Position numbers and translations under genes: made by a program
The notes under the pieces: model-generated
Database searches by the model: none
Told to the model about the DNA's origin: nothing
Seen by the model: only the letters and a program-made list of their open reading frames with translations
Assembly: GCA_033239125.1 (NCBI GenBank)
Contig: BSWB01000001.1
Span: forward strand, 40,397,501 to 40,461,500
DNA from: Fagopyrum homotropicum
Taxonomy: Eukaryota; Streptophyta; Magnoliopsida; Caryophyllales; Polygonaceae
DNA: 64,000 nucleotides
Reading direction: 5' to 3'
Shown: piece after piece, positions 9,685 through 19,933 of the stretch
How positions within the stretch are numbered: position 1 is the first letter of the stretch
Layout of the letters: the number at the start of each line of letters is the position of its first letter

Positions 9685-11148
9685 ATGAGTTCTGACAGGT
9701 TGTTAGCCCTTAGAGATAGATCCTCTCCTTCCCCTTCCTCTTCCTCATCCCGACCTTCTATCCCGGTGATCCATGAGAGACACCGGGTAGATTATGAGCG
9801 CATTGCTAGCCGTCCAGTGATCGCACCTAGATTTCTGGACATTTCTGCTTTTGACTGTCTCCACGTAGATGGAGAGCTTAGGAGGATGATCACTACCGTA
9901 GGGCTGGATCAGTTTACTGAGATCCGAGCCCCAGCCTACTTAGAGCCGACCCTTGAGTTTGTCAGCTCCTTCACTTACCTCCCCACAGAGAGGGCGGTGA
10001 AGTACCGGTTGATGAACCGGAACTACTTAGTACCTCTAGACCATTGGAGAGACATCTTTGGCTTCCCTACCCCCACTGCCGTAGACTTCCCGACCCGAGC
10101 TGTAGCTAGAGAGTTCTGGGGTCAGATCGCCCACATTACAGAGCATGCAGATAGGTGGCGCCCTGGTGATTCCAGGGAGAAGCTTATCTTCCATCTTACT
10201 TTTCGATTAGCCCACAAGATCTTCAGCGAGACGCTTCTGGCGCGTACTGAGACGCCCCAGAAGGTCCGACAGGGGGAGCTCTTTGCTTTGTACTGCATGG
10301 TCACAAGTGGATACCCTGACTTTGGATTGATGCTAGCAGAGGATCTGCACAGGATCAAGGCCAAAGGGAAGGGAGATATATGCTGTGGAGGGATAGTGAC
10401 CCATATCGCTACTTATCAGGATATGGATCTGAGTAGGTGTACTATGGTGGCGGCTGCCAAGCCGCTCGGACTTCAGGAGATGATCACACGGAGGATTCTA
10501 GTTCCCCGTGGTTTGACTACACCTTACGTCGCTATGCCATGGGAGCTGACTGCACCTCAGGGTATCAGGTGGTCTGCACAGTTCTCAGTTTTTGATCCAC
10601 ACTACTGGCAGACAGCATGGGCTCCACTGATGGAGGATTACAGAGAGGCAGCAGCTGCCCCTGCTGCAGAGGAGGAGGCTGAGGATGAGGATGACGATGA
10701 GGACACAGTAGATGAGAGAGGAGGTGGCGTCCCGATGGACACAGGGACAGATACAGCTGGGACGAGCGCGCCACCTATTATAGATCTGGACGACGAGGAG
10801 GACACTAAGCCGGCGCCAGCTGAGACTTCTCCAGTCAGACCTGCTAGACGCAGGAGGCATGGAGTGAGGGATAGAGCCGCTCACCGACGGATCGATGACC
10901 TGACGGATCAGGTTATCGACTCATATGCTGCATTATCGCTGGATATCCGCGAGATGCAGGAGCGGCAGCATCATCAGCACATCATGGCTCAGCTGCAGTT
11001 CGAGCGCATCATGGGCCATCCTTACGATCCGACTCTATCCCTACATACCACCACCACCACCGGATCGAGACTATTGAGGAGCTGCTGGATTTTCTTTATT
11101 TTCTTTTATGCAGTTCGGCTTTTATCCGGTGAGTACTCTCATGATTAG
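9685..11148 (+). CDS. Element B second ORF (ATHILA ORF-like protein), apparently intact
   Basis: I take ATG 9685 as the start (MSSDRLLALRD); an ATG two codons upstream is equally possible. The protein is about 487 residues: a Ser/Pro-rich N-terminus, a folded region of about 290 residues starting near RPVIAPRFLDI and shared in part with the A ORF at 1-511, an acidic stretch (EEEAEDEDDDEDTVDE), a basic cluster (RPARRRRHG), a heptad-like helix (RIDDLTDQVIDSYAAL), and a hydrophobic tail (WIFFIFFYAVRLL). Acidic and basic runs fit a nuclear protein better than an envelope; there is no signal peptide. The tail is encoded over a splice-acceptor-like tract and may not belong to the real product. Function unknown. 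Confidence 0.78.
   Translation: MSSDRLLALRDRSSPSPSSSSSRPSIPVIHERHRVDYERIASRPVIAPRFLDISAFDCLHVDGELRRMITTVGLDQFTEIRAPAYLEPTLEFVSSFTYLPTERAVKYRLMNRNYLVPLDHWRDIFGFPTPTAVDFPTRAVAREFWGQIAHITEHADRWRPGDSREKLIFHLTFRLAHKIFSETLLARTETPQKVRQGELFALYCMVTSGYPDFGLMLAEDLHRIKAKGKGDICCGGIVTHIATYQDMDLSRCTMVAAAKPLGLQEMITRRILVPRGLTTPYVAMPWELTAPQGIRWSAQFSVFDPHYWQTAWAPLMEDYREAAAAPAAEEEAEDEDDDEDTVDERGGGVPMDTGTDTAGTSAPPIIDLDDEEDTKPAPAETSPVRPARRRRHGVRDRAAHRRIDDLTDQVIDSYAALSLDIREMQERQHHQHIMAQLQFERIMGHPYDPTLSLHTTTTTGSRLLRSCWIFFIFFYAVRLLSGEYSHD
11100..11134 (+). promoter_or_regulatory. Splice-site-like pair flanking a 15-base micro-exon-like segment
   Basis: A T-rich tract ending in TATGCAG (AG at 11112-11113) is followed 15 bases later by GTGAGT (11129-11134). 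Element E keeps the same arrangement (AG at 40479-40480, GTGAGT at 40495-40500) although it has lost the ORF upstream. This could be a real acceptor and donor used in a spliced RNA. It rests on two related copies only. Confidence 0.4.
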
Positions 11149-12555
11149 ACATTTTATTATACCCACTGGGACAGTGTGTCTCAAGTATGGGGTGTTTGTT
11201 ATTTGACTACGTGACTACGTGATGTATTTGACACCTTTGATGTATTTTATTTATCGGATATTTTCGTATTTATGCTTCATTGCCTTTATATGATTATCTG
11301 ATATTACATGCATACCTACAGGTTGTTTGATTGAGAAAAACGTCGAAACTGAAAAAAATTTGGTTTTAAAAAAAAATTTTCGACCTCGACCGAGTCAGTC
11401 TTGGCCAAACGAGGCGTCTCACCTCGGTTGAACCAAGAACACCTCGACCGAGGTGTGTTAACTGAGAGTTTTCGAAAACGAATTTTTGTTACTTATCTGG
11501 ATATGACCTCAGTGAAGACCTTGTTTACTGACTGGTTTTAAATTCTTTATGTGTTTGAAAGGTTTTATAATATGTTTAAGTTGCTAAATGCTTTGTTTGA
11601 AATTATTGGCATGTTTAATACTTTGTTTTTATCCAAATTATGTTGAATTTGAAGGTTGACACCACAAGATAAGTTCTCTCACTTTCTTCCTGGAAAGACC
11701 AAGGCAATTCATTCTTCTCTCTTCTTCTTCTTGATCATGCTTAGCCCCTCATATACATTTTGCCTCCCTTTACCTATCCGGGAATTTGGAAGCAAGCGAA
11801 GTGGTGAAAGCAAGTGAAGTTAAAGTTGAGAAGTTGGCTGGAAGGGAAAGTGCTAGAAAGTAATAATAGGTTTGGGGAAGTCAATCATGAAGATGAGTAA
11901 CTCGGCACTATTCACATAGCCGGGTGTTTGTGTCTTGCCAAAGTCGGATTGAGCGATATTCCTAACGGGTCATGGTATGTGCATCAAGGGTTTGATGCAT
12001 CTCGAGAAATTGATGATTGCAGATTTCCTAGGCTTCGGTTATTGTGCACCTCTGTCCATGCATCCCAAAAAGTAAAGTAAAAAGAAAAAAAAAAGTGGAA
12101 TAAGCAAAGCTTATTGGTGGAAGATGTTGCAAGTCAAAGTGGAAGTGAAGTTCATCCTTTTCCCGGATTCTATCACCACATTACCTTACATACATCCCTA
12201 CCCTACACGTTTCTTGACCTTTTCTTTTGGGAAGCCCTTGAGACCTTGAGCTTGTTGATTGACTTAGTGGTTTAAACTGGATTATACATGATTAATTTTG
12301 ATAATTATGAATTATTATGCATTCTATGATTTTATGCAAAGATGAACAACTTTCCTATATTTATAAAATGTTTTGAGCATATTGAGTTTTTAAATTCCAG
12401 GAAGTACTCTCTTAGAGTGATCTATGATAATTGCACACCATAAAATGTTTTTGAAAGACTTTTTCATTGATTTTCTTGACTTATAATCCATTCTATCTTG
12501 TCTTCTATATGCGGAACTTGCTTGGGGACAAGCAAGGGCTAAGTATGGGGTATTT
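11149..12555 (+). other. Element B 3' non-coding region with family words, stem-loop and purine tract
   Basis: No ORF. Words at 11383-11394, 11420-11430 and 11440-11455 (perfect). About 11500-12540 is strongly similar to 40860-41850 of E. A purine-rich stretch, AAGTATGGGG, lies next to the 3' LTR (about 12541-12550). A second AAGTATGGGG lies near 11188, and a third, slightly changed, lies near the end of pol. Confidence 0.75.
12517..12536 (+). promoter_or_regulatory. Perfect stem-loop just before the purine tract (element B)
   Basis: CTTGCTTGGGGACAAGCAAG is an eight-pair perfect stem with a four-base GGGA loop. The identical 20 bases occur in E at 41825-41844, the same distance from the 3' LTR. 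It may act in plus-strand priming, 3'-end formation or packaging; none is shown here. Confidence 0.65.
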
Positions 12556-14301
12556 TGATAGCATGAATTATAGTCTATATTTTGGGGCTTGTTTGGACGT
12601 TTTATCTTTCATAATCTGCATGTTTGTATGTACATTATGTGATTTTACTACCATTTCATCTACCCTTGCGAGAATCGAGGTCTACACCTAGTTTCGTTGT
12701 AATTGCAGGTAATTTGGTACGTTTTGCATCAAAAAGGAGCAAAAGGAGTCATTAGTCATTTGGAGCTACATCCAGGGAGCATAGCCATGGATTAAAGATT
12801 TACTTTGGACCAGTTTTGAGAGATTTCACATTCAGTTGTGAGTCACCTCGGTTGACCACAGATTCACCTCGACCGAGGTGATCCAGAGACGCCGACTCGA
12901 CCGAGGCGAACACCTAGGACGCGGCGAGAATATTTTATTCTTGGCTGAGATCTTTTATCTTTGGAAGGTGATCTTATATTTTTGGGCTTGGCTCCTGGAA
13001 GGAAGAAGATCATATATTTTACCTATATTTATGGGAGAATATCCTTCTAAGATTTATTATCTTTGGAGGGTTATTTTCCTATAAAAAGGGTCGGATTTCC
13101 CATAATTCCGGCATCCGCTTAGAGCTGGACATCACGCTATACCGTCGATCAGGGTTTACAGCAGCAGCGGCCTACTCCAAGTTGGGAGAGTTGAAGAACC
13201 TTTTTGAAGTTTGAAGGAAGATTGAAGTTCATAGCTTTTATAGCTTTATTGAAGGGTTTTGTAAGATTGTCTTCAATTCCCTCAATTGTTGTCTTGTCTT
13301 TTTGGATTGTTATCCAAGGAACGCTTTGTTGTGATATTTGATTCAGTTATTGAAGTCTTTTCATTAAATTCTTCTTTGTTCAAATATTCACCTTCTTTCC
13401 ATATATTTTAATACTTTCATTATGATGATGAGTGGCTAATTTTCTTGTGTGATTCTAGGGTGATTGGCTGAAGGTTGTGGGAAAAACAATGATAGAATAG
13501 TCTTAGATTCCAGTAGGATCCTGAAAGTTCGAGTCTTTAACCTTAACCCTAAGCATCTCGTTCGGTTGATGAACATCTCGGCCGGGGTGGAATTCTTCTG
13601 ACCGAGGTGACTTATCCGACCCATAACTGAGAGTTAAGTGTTAGAGTTTGCCAAATCCTATTCTTATTACACCTTTCCTGGTTCAAAGCAAGCTTAGGAT
13701 GAGACTTACCCGGTAATTCCTTAGTTTGTATATCAACGATCATAAGTGTAGGTAATAAAGGTTTATCCTTTATTGGGGTTTGAGTGTGCTTCCATCCCAT
13801 CTTTGTGAGTTAGCCTGAGACTTACCCGGTAAAGGTTGATTCTATTCCCTTAGATGGTGTGTTAGTTTGAGGTTATAGTTCTTTATCTTAATTCCTTGAG
13901 ACTTACCCGGTAATAGGAGTTACGGTTTAGGATTAGTGTGTAGTGAGACTTACCCGGTGATCTACTCCACTTTAGAAACACCTTCCCCACGCAAAAATCT
14001 CAGCTTTGTCCGCTTATCTATAGATCTTGAGTTGGAACCACAACTAGATGCTTTAATCCCTAGAATTGCATGTTTGCTTTATTGACTTCTTATTCATCTT
14101 TGATTGTGTTAATCACTCTTGTGGTTAGTATTGACATAAGCACACCGTATTGACTTTGTTTCACCGAGTCCCTGTGATCGACCCCTGGAATTTTCTTGCT
14201 TTTACTACGATTGACCCGTACACTGCGGGTTCGCATCCTTGTTTTAAGCTTAAGTCTAGGGTTATAAATTTAAAGCTTGCACACACCGTTTGGAGCGAAC
14301 A
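12556..14301 (+). repeat. Element B 3' LTR
   Basis: Nearly identical copy of 2489-4234, ending GAGCGAACA at 14301 and followed by the duplicated ACCTC. Family word at 12865-12880, TATA box at 13080-13086. Confidence 0.97.
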
Positions 14302-17300
14302 ACCTCTCTTAAAGAGGAGAGGCTCGTTCCAATAGTATTCCCGGACGTCCTTAAAGAACTTCTTCCTTTGTGCGTAGGATAGTCCGGGCGGTATCTCCTG
14401 GCAAACCAAATAGTTAACAAAATCAGCAAACCATGGTTCGTTACCTTTGGAGACCACGTTGATGCACTCCTCTATGATGTGTAGGTGTTCGTCCGGAAAG
14501 GAGTCATCAATGGGTAGATGGTCGTCCCTTAGATGTGTTAGGCAACTCAAATGATCCGCAACAGAATTTTCTGAACCTTTCTTGTCGCGGATCTCAAGAT
14601 CGAATTCTTGTAGGAGAAGAATCCATCTAATCAGCCTTGGCTTCGCATCTTTCTTCGCAAGGAGGTACCGGATCGCAGCATGATCCGTGTAGACAATCAC
14701 CTTTGCACCTACAAGATAAGAGTGAAACTTGTCAATAGCGTAGACAATGGCTAAAAACTCTTTCTCTGTAGTGGCGTAGTTGAGCTGCGCTTCGTCTAGC
14801 GTCTTGCTAGCATAGTATATGGCATGGGTTCGCCCTTCCTTTCGTTGTCCAAGAACAGCTCCAATAGCTACGTCACTAGCATCGCACATAATCTCGAAGG
14901 GGAGAGTCCAATCCGGAGGTTGGATAATAGGTGCTGAAATTAGAGCTTGCCGAATGGTGTTAAACGCATCCAAACATTCCTGCGAAAACTCAAAAACTGC
15001 GTCCTTCATCAATAGATTAGTGAGAGGTTTTGATATCTTAGAAAATTCCTTAATGAAACGTCTATAAAATCCAGCATGTCCTAGGAAACTTCTTATCCCT
15101 TTCACCGAAATTGGGGGAGGAAGTTTCTCTATGGTCTCTATCTTAGCCTTGTCTACCTCTATCCCTCTACTAGAGACTAAGTGACCTAATACGATTCCTT
15201 CCTTAACCATGAATTGACACTTCTCCCAATTAAGAACTAGGTTAGTGTCTTCACATCTTTGCAAAACAAGAGAAAGGTTAGAAAGGCAATCGTTAAAAGA
15301 GGAACCGTATACGGAGAAGTCGTCCATGAAGACTTCCATGATTTCCTCTACGTATTCGGAGAAGATGGCCATCATGCACCTTTGAAAGGTGGCTGGGGCG
15401 TTGCAAAGCCCGAACGGCATTCTCCTATAGGCGAACGTACCCCAAGGGCACGTGAATGTGGTCTTCTCTTGATCATCCGGATGTATCGGAATCTGAAAGA
15501 AACCACTATAACCGTCAAGGTAGCAAAAATGTGAATGTTGTGCTAACCTTTCAAGCATTTGATCGATGAATGGCAATGGAAAGTGATCCTTCCGCGTTGC
15601 GTTGTTGAGCTTGCGGTAGTCTATGCACATTCGCCATCTAGTCACGGTTCGGGTAGGAATGAGTTCGTTGTTCTTGTTGGTGATGACCGTCATTCCTTCC
15701 TTCTTCGGAACTACTTGAACTGGACTCACCCACTTGGTATCGGAGATAGGATAGATGATACATGCATCAAGAAGTTTAAGAATTTCCTTCTTGACAACCT
15801 CCTTCATGGTCGGATTCAACCGCCTTTGAGGTTGTCTTGAAGTTCTAAAGTCCTCCTCCATTAGTATCTTATGCATACATAGGGAGGGTTTAATTCCTAC
15901 TAAGTCCTCAATAGTATAGCCTATGGCTTTTCTATGTTTCCTAAGGACAATCATGAGCTGCTCATGTTCATCTATGCTCAGTTCGGAACTAACGATAACC
16001 GGAAAGGTAGAATTAGATCCTAGAAAAGCGTACCTTAGATGAGTAGGGAGCGGTTTGAGTTCCATCACTTTCGGAGCTTCCAATGATCCTTGAGGAGCAT
16101 CCGACGTTTCCTTAGAAGTTTCTAAGGGTGTTGAGTGAGTTGGAGAAGAATCAAAAGAAGTTGAAGAAGTATGCCGATCACCCTCTTCCACGGTCAGAAT
16201 TACGGGCTCTCCATATGTTCCACGGCCGTGTAATCCCCTGGAATGGAGGTCGATTTTGGTTGTGAAATCCACGGTCGTGGAATACAGGGTATGATCGTGG
16301 ATTCTAACATTCTCAGCCTCATCGTGGAGTTTCTCAAACTCCACTTCATGCATCTCTTCTTGTGCTTCTAAGGCTTCAATTTCCTCTTTGCACTCTCCTT
16401 CTTCCCCTACATCTGTTAGACTCATGGTAATGACTTTTTGTAAAGGATCGTTAAAGAGAATCGCACTTACCTCTTCCCTAGATAAACCTTCTTCATCTTG
16501 GACATCGTAAATATCCTCGTCGAAGATCGGCTCCTTCACTAGAGTGGAAAGAACGAACTCTACTTTCTCTTCTCCAATATCAAAAGCGAGTCTTCCATTC
16601 TTGCAATCGACCATGCAGCCGGAAGTTGCAAGAAACGGTCTTCCGAGTATGATCGGGACCGGACTATCTGCAGGAATGTCAAGCACGACAAAATCAATAG
16701 AGACAAAGAATTTACCTAGCTTGACCGGGACGTCTTCTACAATACCGACGGGGCGAGTGATGGATCGATCCGCCATGTATAACGTCATCTTCACCGGTTT
16801 AGGGTCGCCTAAACCGATCTTCCTACACAATGCAAGTGGTATGATGCTCACACTTGCTCCTAAGTCACATAAAGCGTCATATGTGACATCTCCCACTCCA
16901 ATGGGAATGCAAAATGACCCCGGATCCTTCAACTTTGGGGGCATTTTCTCCTTCATGGTCTTGATGAGATCCAAAGAATCCGAACTCATCTTGACCTCAC
17001 CAAAATCTTCTAGCTTCCTCTTGTTGGAGAGGAGCTCCTTCAAGAACTTCCCATAAGCCGGCATACCTACAATAGCATCAATGAAGGGTATATTAATATG
17101 CAGCTTACTCATGAGTTCTATGAACTTACCGAATTGTTTGTCTAGGCGCGCTCGCGCTCTAGATTGAGGGAATGGTAGGGGAGGTTTGTAAGCTGGAGGA
17201 GGAACATAGACATCTTCCTTCTCCTTCCCCTTTTCCTTGTCCTTTTCTACGGGGACTTCAACGAACGTAGGCTGCGGATCGGTAGTAGTCACTCCGCTCC

Positions 17301-17980
17301 TAGTTGTAATCGCCATTACCCTTCCCTTAGGGTTGTCCTCTGTCTTTCCTGGAAGTTTCCCTTGATTTCTAGGAACTTCCTCCGCGTGGTTGAACATTTG
17401 GTTTTCCAAAACTTTTTGAGCTTTGTCAACCTTAGAGACTTGATCATCAACTTTGATGAGGCGGTTCTCTAACCCTTGAAGCTTTCCCAAGATCGTTTCC
17501 AATATGGGATCTGGCTTCTCCTTTCCCGAAGTGTTTCCTCTATTAGACGATTGCCCCTGGCTTTTCAAAGGAGTAGAGGAAGAGGAAGGTGGAGTTAGTG
17601 AATTTGAGTTGGAAGGGTAAGAGTTACCGGAATTTTGTTGATTTGAGCGCCAATTGGTGTTATTTGAACCCCTATTGTTGTTCCAATCGTTGTTCCGGTT
17701 GTTGTTGTTTCCATTCCAGTTATTATTCCGGTTGCTGTTCCGGTTATTGTTGTTGCCCAAATAACCAACATCCTTCCCTTGTTGCTTTGGGAAGTTGGTC
17801 TTGATAGCCTCCTTCAACTCTTTGATCTCATTGTTGAGGGAGAAAATCTGATTTTGAGCTTCATGTGTGAGCTTAGCTCCTTGCTCCACACGATTTCCCT
17901 CCACTTTCCGGTGGGAATACTTCTCTATGACTCTTGCTTGCTTCTCGATGAAGTCCCAAGCGTCATCTTCTTTTCCTTGC
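14302..17980 (-). CDS. Element A gag C-terminus, protease, RT and RNase H (5' part of pol)
   Basis: Minus-strand frame open from about 17980 to the B insertion. It starts near the end of gag (DDAWDFIEKQ), has an Asn/Arg-rich stretch without a CCHC knuckle, then protease (DLGASVS, 16847-16867), a variable linker holding words CCACGGCCGTG and CCACGGTCGTGG (16218-16282), RT (FMDDFSVYG, 15304-15330), RNase H (DAS near 14870), and the linker before integrase. Domains are about as close to B as different families of one clade would be: the RT and RNase H blocks are nearly identical, the linkers unrelated. The frame continues at 2488. Confidence 0.93.
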
Positions 17981-18053
17981 GCTTTTGCCTCAAGGTTTTC
18001 TCTAGCTCTTGATCAAGAGGTAAGAGATCTTCGGTGTTCTTAGACCTGCGCAT
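17925..18053 (-). pseudogene. Element A gag N-terminal remnant with large internal deletion
   Basis: The minus-strand ATG at 18053 opens MRRSKNTEDLLPLDQELEKT, the counterpart of MRRTRTGKEIVPYDPEPEKT in B. After about 29 codons (KRKEKK, near 17967) the sequence jumps straight to the segment matching DEAWDFIEKQ of B, in another frame, and the original frame stops at 17925. Roughly 260 codons of gag, including the capsid-like core, are missing. A therefore could not make its own capsid, though its pol looks intact. Confidence 0.85.
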
Positions 18054-18130
18054 GCACTCAAAGTAATATCAAATAACGAGAGCAAGCTCCCAAGCTTGAC
18101 AACCGGCTACCGAATTCGGCCGAAACCAAA

Positions 18131-18148
18131 TCCCCGGCAATGGCGCCA
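18131..18148 (-). promoter_or_regulatory. Primer-binding site, tRNA-Asp type (element A)
   Basis: Minus strand reads TGGCGCCATTGCCGGGGA, one mismatch to the plant tRNA-Asp 3' end, six bases from the LTR. Confidence 0.85.
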
Positions 18149-18154
18149 AAAACT

Positions 18155-19933
18155 TGTTCGCCCCTAAAGGTGTGTGCAAATAAGCTTTAAATTTATAAAA
18201 CTAGAATCAAGCAGCGAACCCGCAGTGTACGGATCGACGTAGCTAAGCAAGAATTCCAGAGTATCGAACACAGGGATTTGGGTGGGAAGAAATTCGATTG
18301 CAGATTATCAAGCGAGTAAATATGAGAGTTTTGCAAATATTGGGAAAACAACAATTCTAAAGATCCAAGTATCCAGCTGTGGCAATCGATTCAAGATATA
18401 CTTAATGATATAAAGACAGAGTTGAGATATGCAAAGGTATACTAATGTAAGGTAATCGTACGGTGAAGTTCCAAAAACCTTATGTAACTCACCTACAAGG
18501 CACTCTCTATACAGGTTGTTGAGGCTCAATATAGAAAGGTTCTAAAGATGAGAATTTATGTCAAATACCCAAACTTGTAACCCAAGGATCAAGACTAACT
18601 AAATCGATTAAGGTTGTGACACTCACAATCGAGGTAGAGGTTGTTGAGGCTTCACTACCACCTAGAAAAGACAAGTCTAAACTAAGTTAAAGCAAATCTT
18701 TAACTTTGGATTAAAGTAAAAGCAAGTTCGTAGACTTAAGGGAAATCACGGTTAGTTCTTGAGGTTCCACGGCCGTGGACTCAAGAACAGGCCGTAATTT
18801 AAGGTTGTCGGCGATTCTCTCTAACTCTCAGGGTCTAATCTGTTTGCGATCGATCTATCATCATCTAAGCCACAACTATCAACCCTTCACCTTAGAATTG
18901 TTAAGGGTTTTTAGCCAATAACAGTCATGTTGATATCAATTCAAGAATTAAAAGATAAAAAGATGAAAACTTTCAAGAACTTTCAATAATCTTCAAACCA
19001 ATCTCAAAGTCACAATCAAGAACGAGTGTTGTCAAAAGATTCACAATAAAGTAAACAATCACAACCTTAGGAAAGAAGAGAAAACGGGATGTCAATCCGT
19101 TTTCCAAATCAAACCTAAACAAGAAGAGAGATCTTCTTGCAAAATCTTCCAAAAGCTTCGATCTTCCGCCAATCCGGAAATCTCAACAGCAATCTCCACC
19201 AAAAGTGCGAGATTAGGGCAATTCCCCGATGCGAAATTCGATCTCTAATGAGATGATCAATGCTTCCAAGCGACGGTGTAAAATGAGGTAGCGGGCGTAA
19301 ACGATCCTAAGCGTCGATGAAGCGTGGATTGCCAAAATTCCCTTCTAAGCCAAGATGACGGAATCTTGCTTCGTCCGTCTTTTTATAGGGCAAGATAAAA
19401 TATCGGCCCGGCCCAATCTTCAAAAGATCGTGGCTTCAAAGTGTGGCGAAAAGATTTGCTAAGATCACGGTCGTGGAAGTTTCCACGACCGTAATTTAGG
19501 GCGTGGATTAGGTTACGGTTTGCATCATATGTTCCACGACCGTAATAGTTACTGGAATGCATCACGCTTCTCTTGCAAGGTTCCACGGCCGTGGAACTGA
19601 ACGTAGTTCGTAGTACGGCCGTATTTTAGAGCGTGGTTTAGGGCAAGAATGTGATTCTTCCCTAGCCTCGTGCATTCCTCAAGCTAAAACTCCAATTTGC
19701 TCCTAAGAATGTCCTCAATCTATGGACACACTCAATCAACTCCTCTTTTGCTCGATTCCGTTCGGAAATAGCTCCAAATCACCTATAATCAACATAGAAC
19801 TAGTGTAGACATCCATATCGACAATATAGGTAATACTAGCTCACATATGCACAAAGTTCAATCAAAGACTATCAATATGAATCAAATACGTTTAGAAAAC
19901 GTGCCTAAAATATCACAATATTTCATGCTAACA
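18155..19933 (-). repeat. Element A 5' LTR
   Basis: 1779 bp, on the minus strand TGTTAGCATG...GGCGAACA. Ends resemble B (TGATAGCATG...GAGCGAACA), the body does not. Family words include 18765-18779 and a perfect TTCCACGGCCGTGGAA at 19581-19596, with half sites around 19460-19640. Short ORFs inside are not genes. Confidence 0.92.
19381..19387 (-). promoter_or_regulatory. TATA box of the element A LTR
   Basis: Minus strand TATAAAA within CCCTATAAAAAGACGG, about 550 bp into the LTR, comparable to the position in B. Confidence 0.6.

Larger units (their letters stand above)
2489..14301 (+). mobile_element. Element B: full-length Athila-like Ty3/gypsy retrotransposon lacking integrase
   Basis: An 11.8-kb insertion with two 1746-bp LTRs (2489-4234 and 12556-14301), both TG...CA, an exact TSD ACCTC, a tRNA-Asp-type primer-binding site, gag-protease-RT-RNase H, a second ORF and a purine tract. 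I count about ten LTR mismatches by eye (roughly 0.6%), so insertion is recent relative to E (about 1.6%). Two defects are visible: a one-base shift in a C7 run in gag, and loss of the whole integrase. The word CACCTCGACCGAGGTG or close variants occurs in both LTRs, gag, pol linkers and both non-coding spacers. Confidence 0.97.
1..19933 (-). mobile_element. Element A: Athila-like Ty3/gypsy retrotransposon, 3' part off the left edge, split by element B
   Basis: Read on the minus strand the order is 5' LTR (19933-18155), primer-binding site (18148-18131), a damaged gag, then protease, RT, RNase H (17980-14302), integrase (2488-1341), a spacer, and a second ORF leaving the window at base 1. Element B (2489-14301) sits in the pol frame with the duplication ACCTC at 2484-2488 and 14302-14306; apart from B the pol frame is continuous across the site. 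The five bases beyond the 5' LTR are GATGT (19934-19938); the partner repeat lies outside the window. The word CCACGGCCGTGG and near variants recur in the LTR, in the protease-RT linker and in the pol-ORF2 spacer. Confidence 0.93.

Noticed and set aside
9685..11148. Retroviral-like envelope gene downstream of pol
   Set aside because: Position fits, but there is no signal peptide or fusion-type segment, and the acidic and Arg-rich runs fit a nuclear protein.
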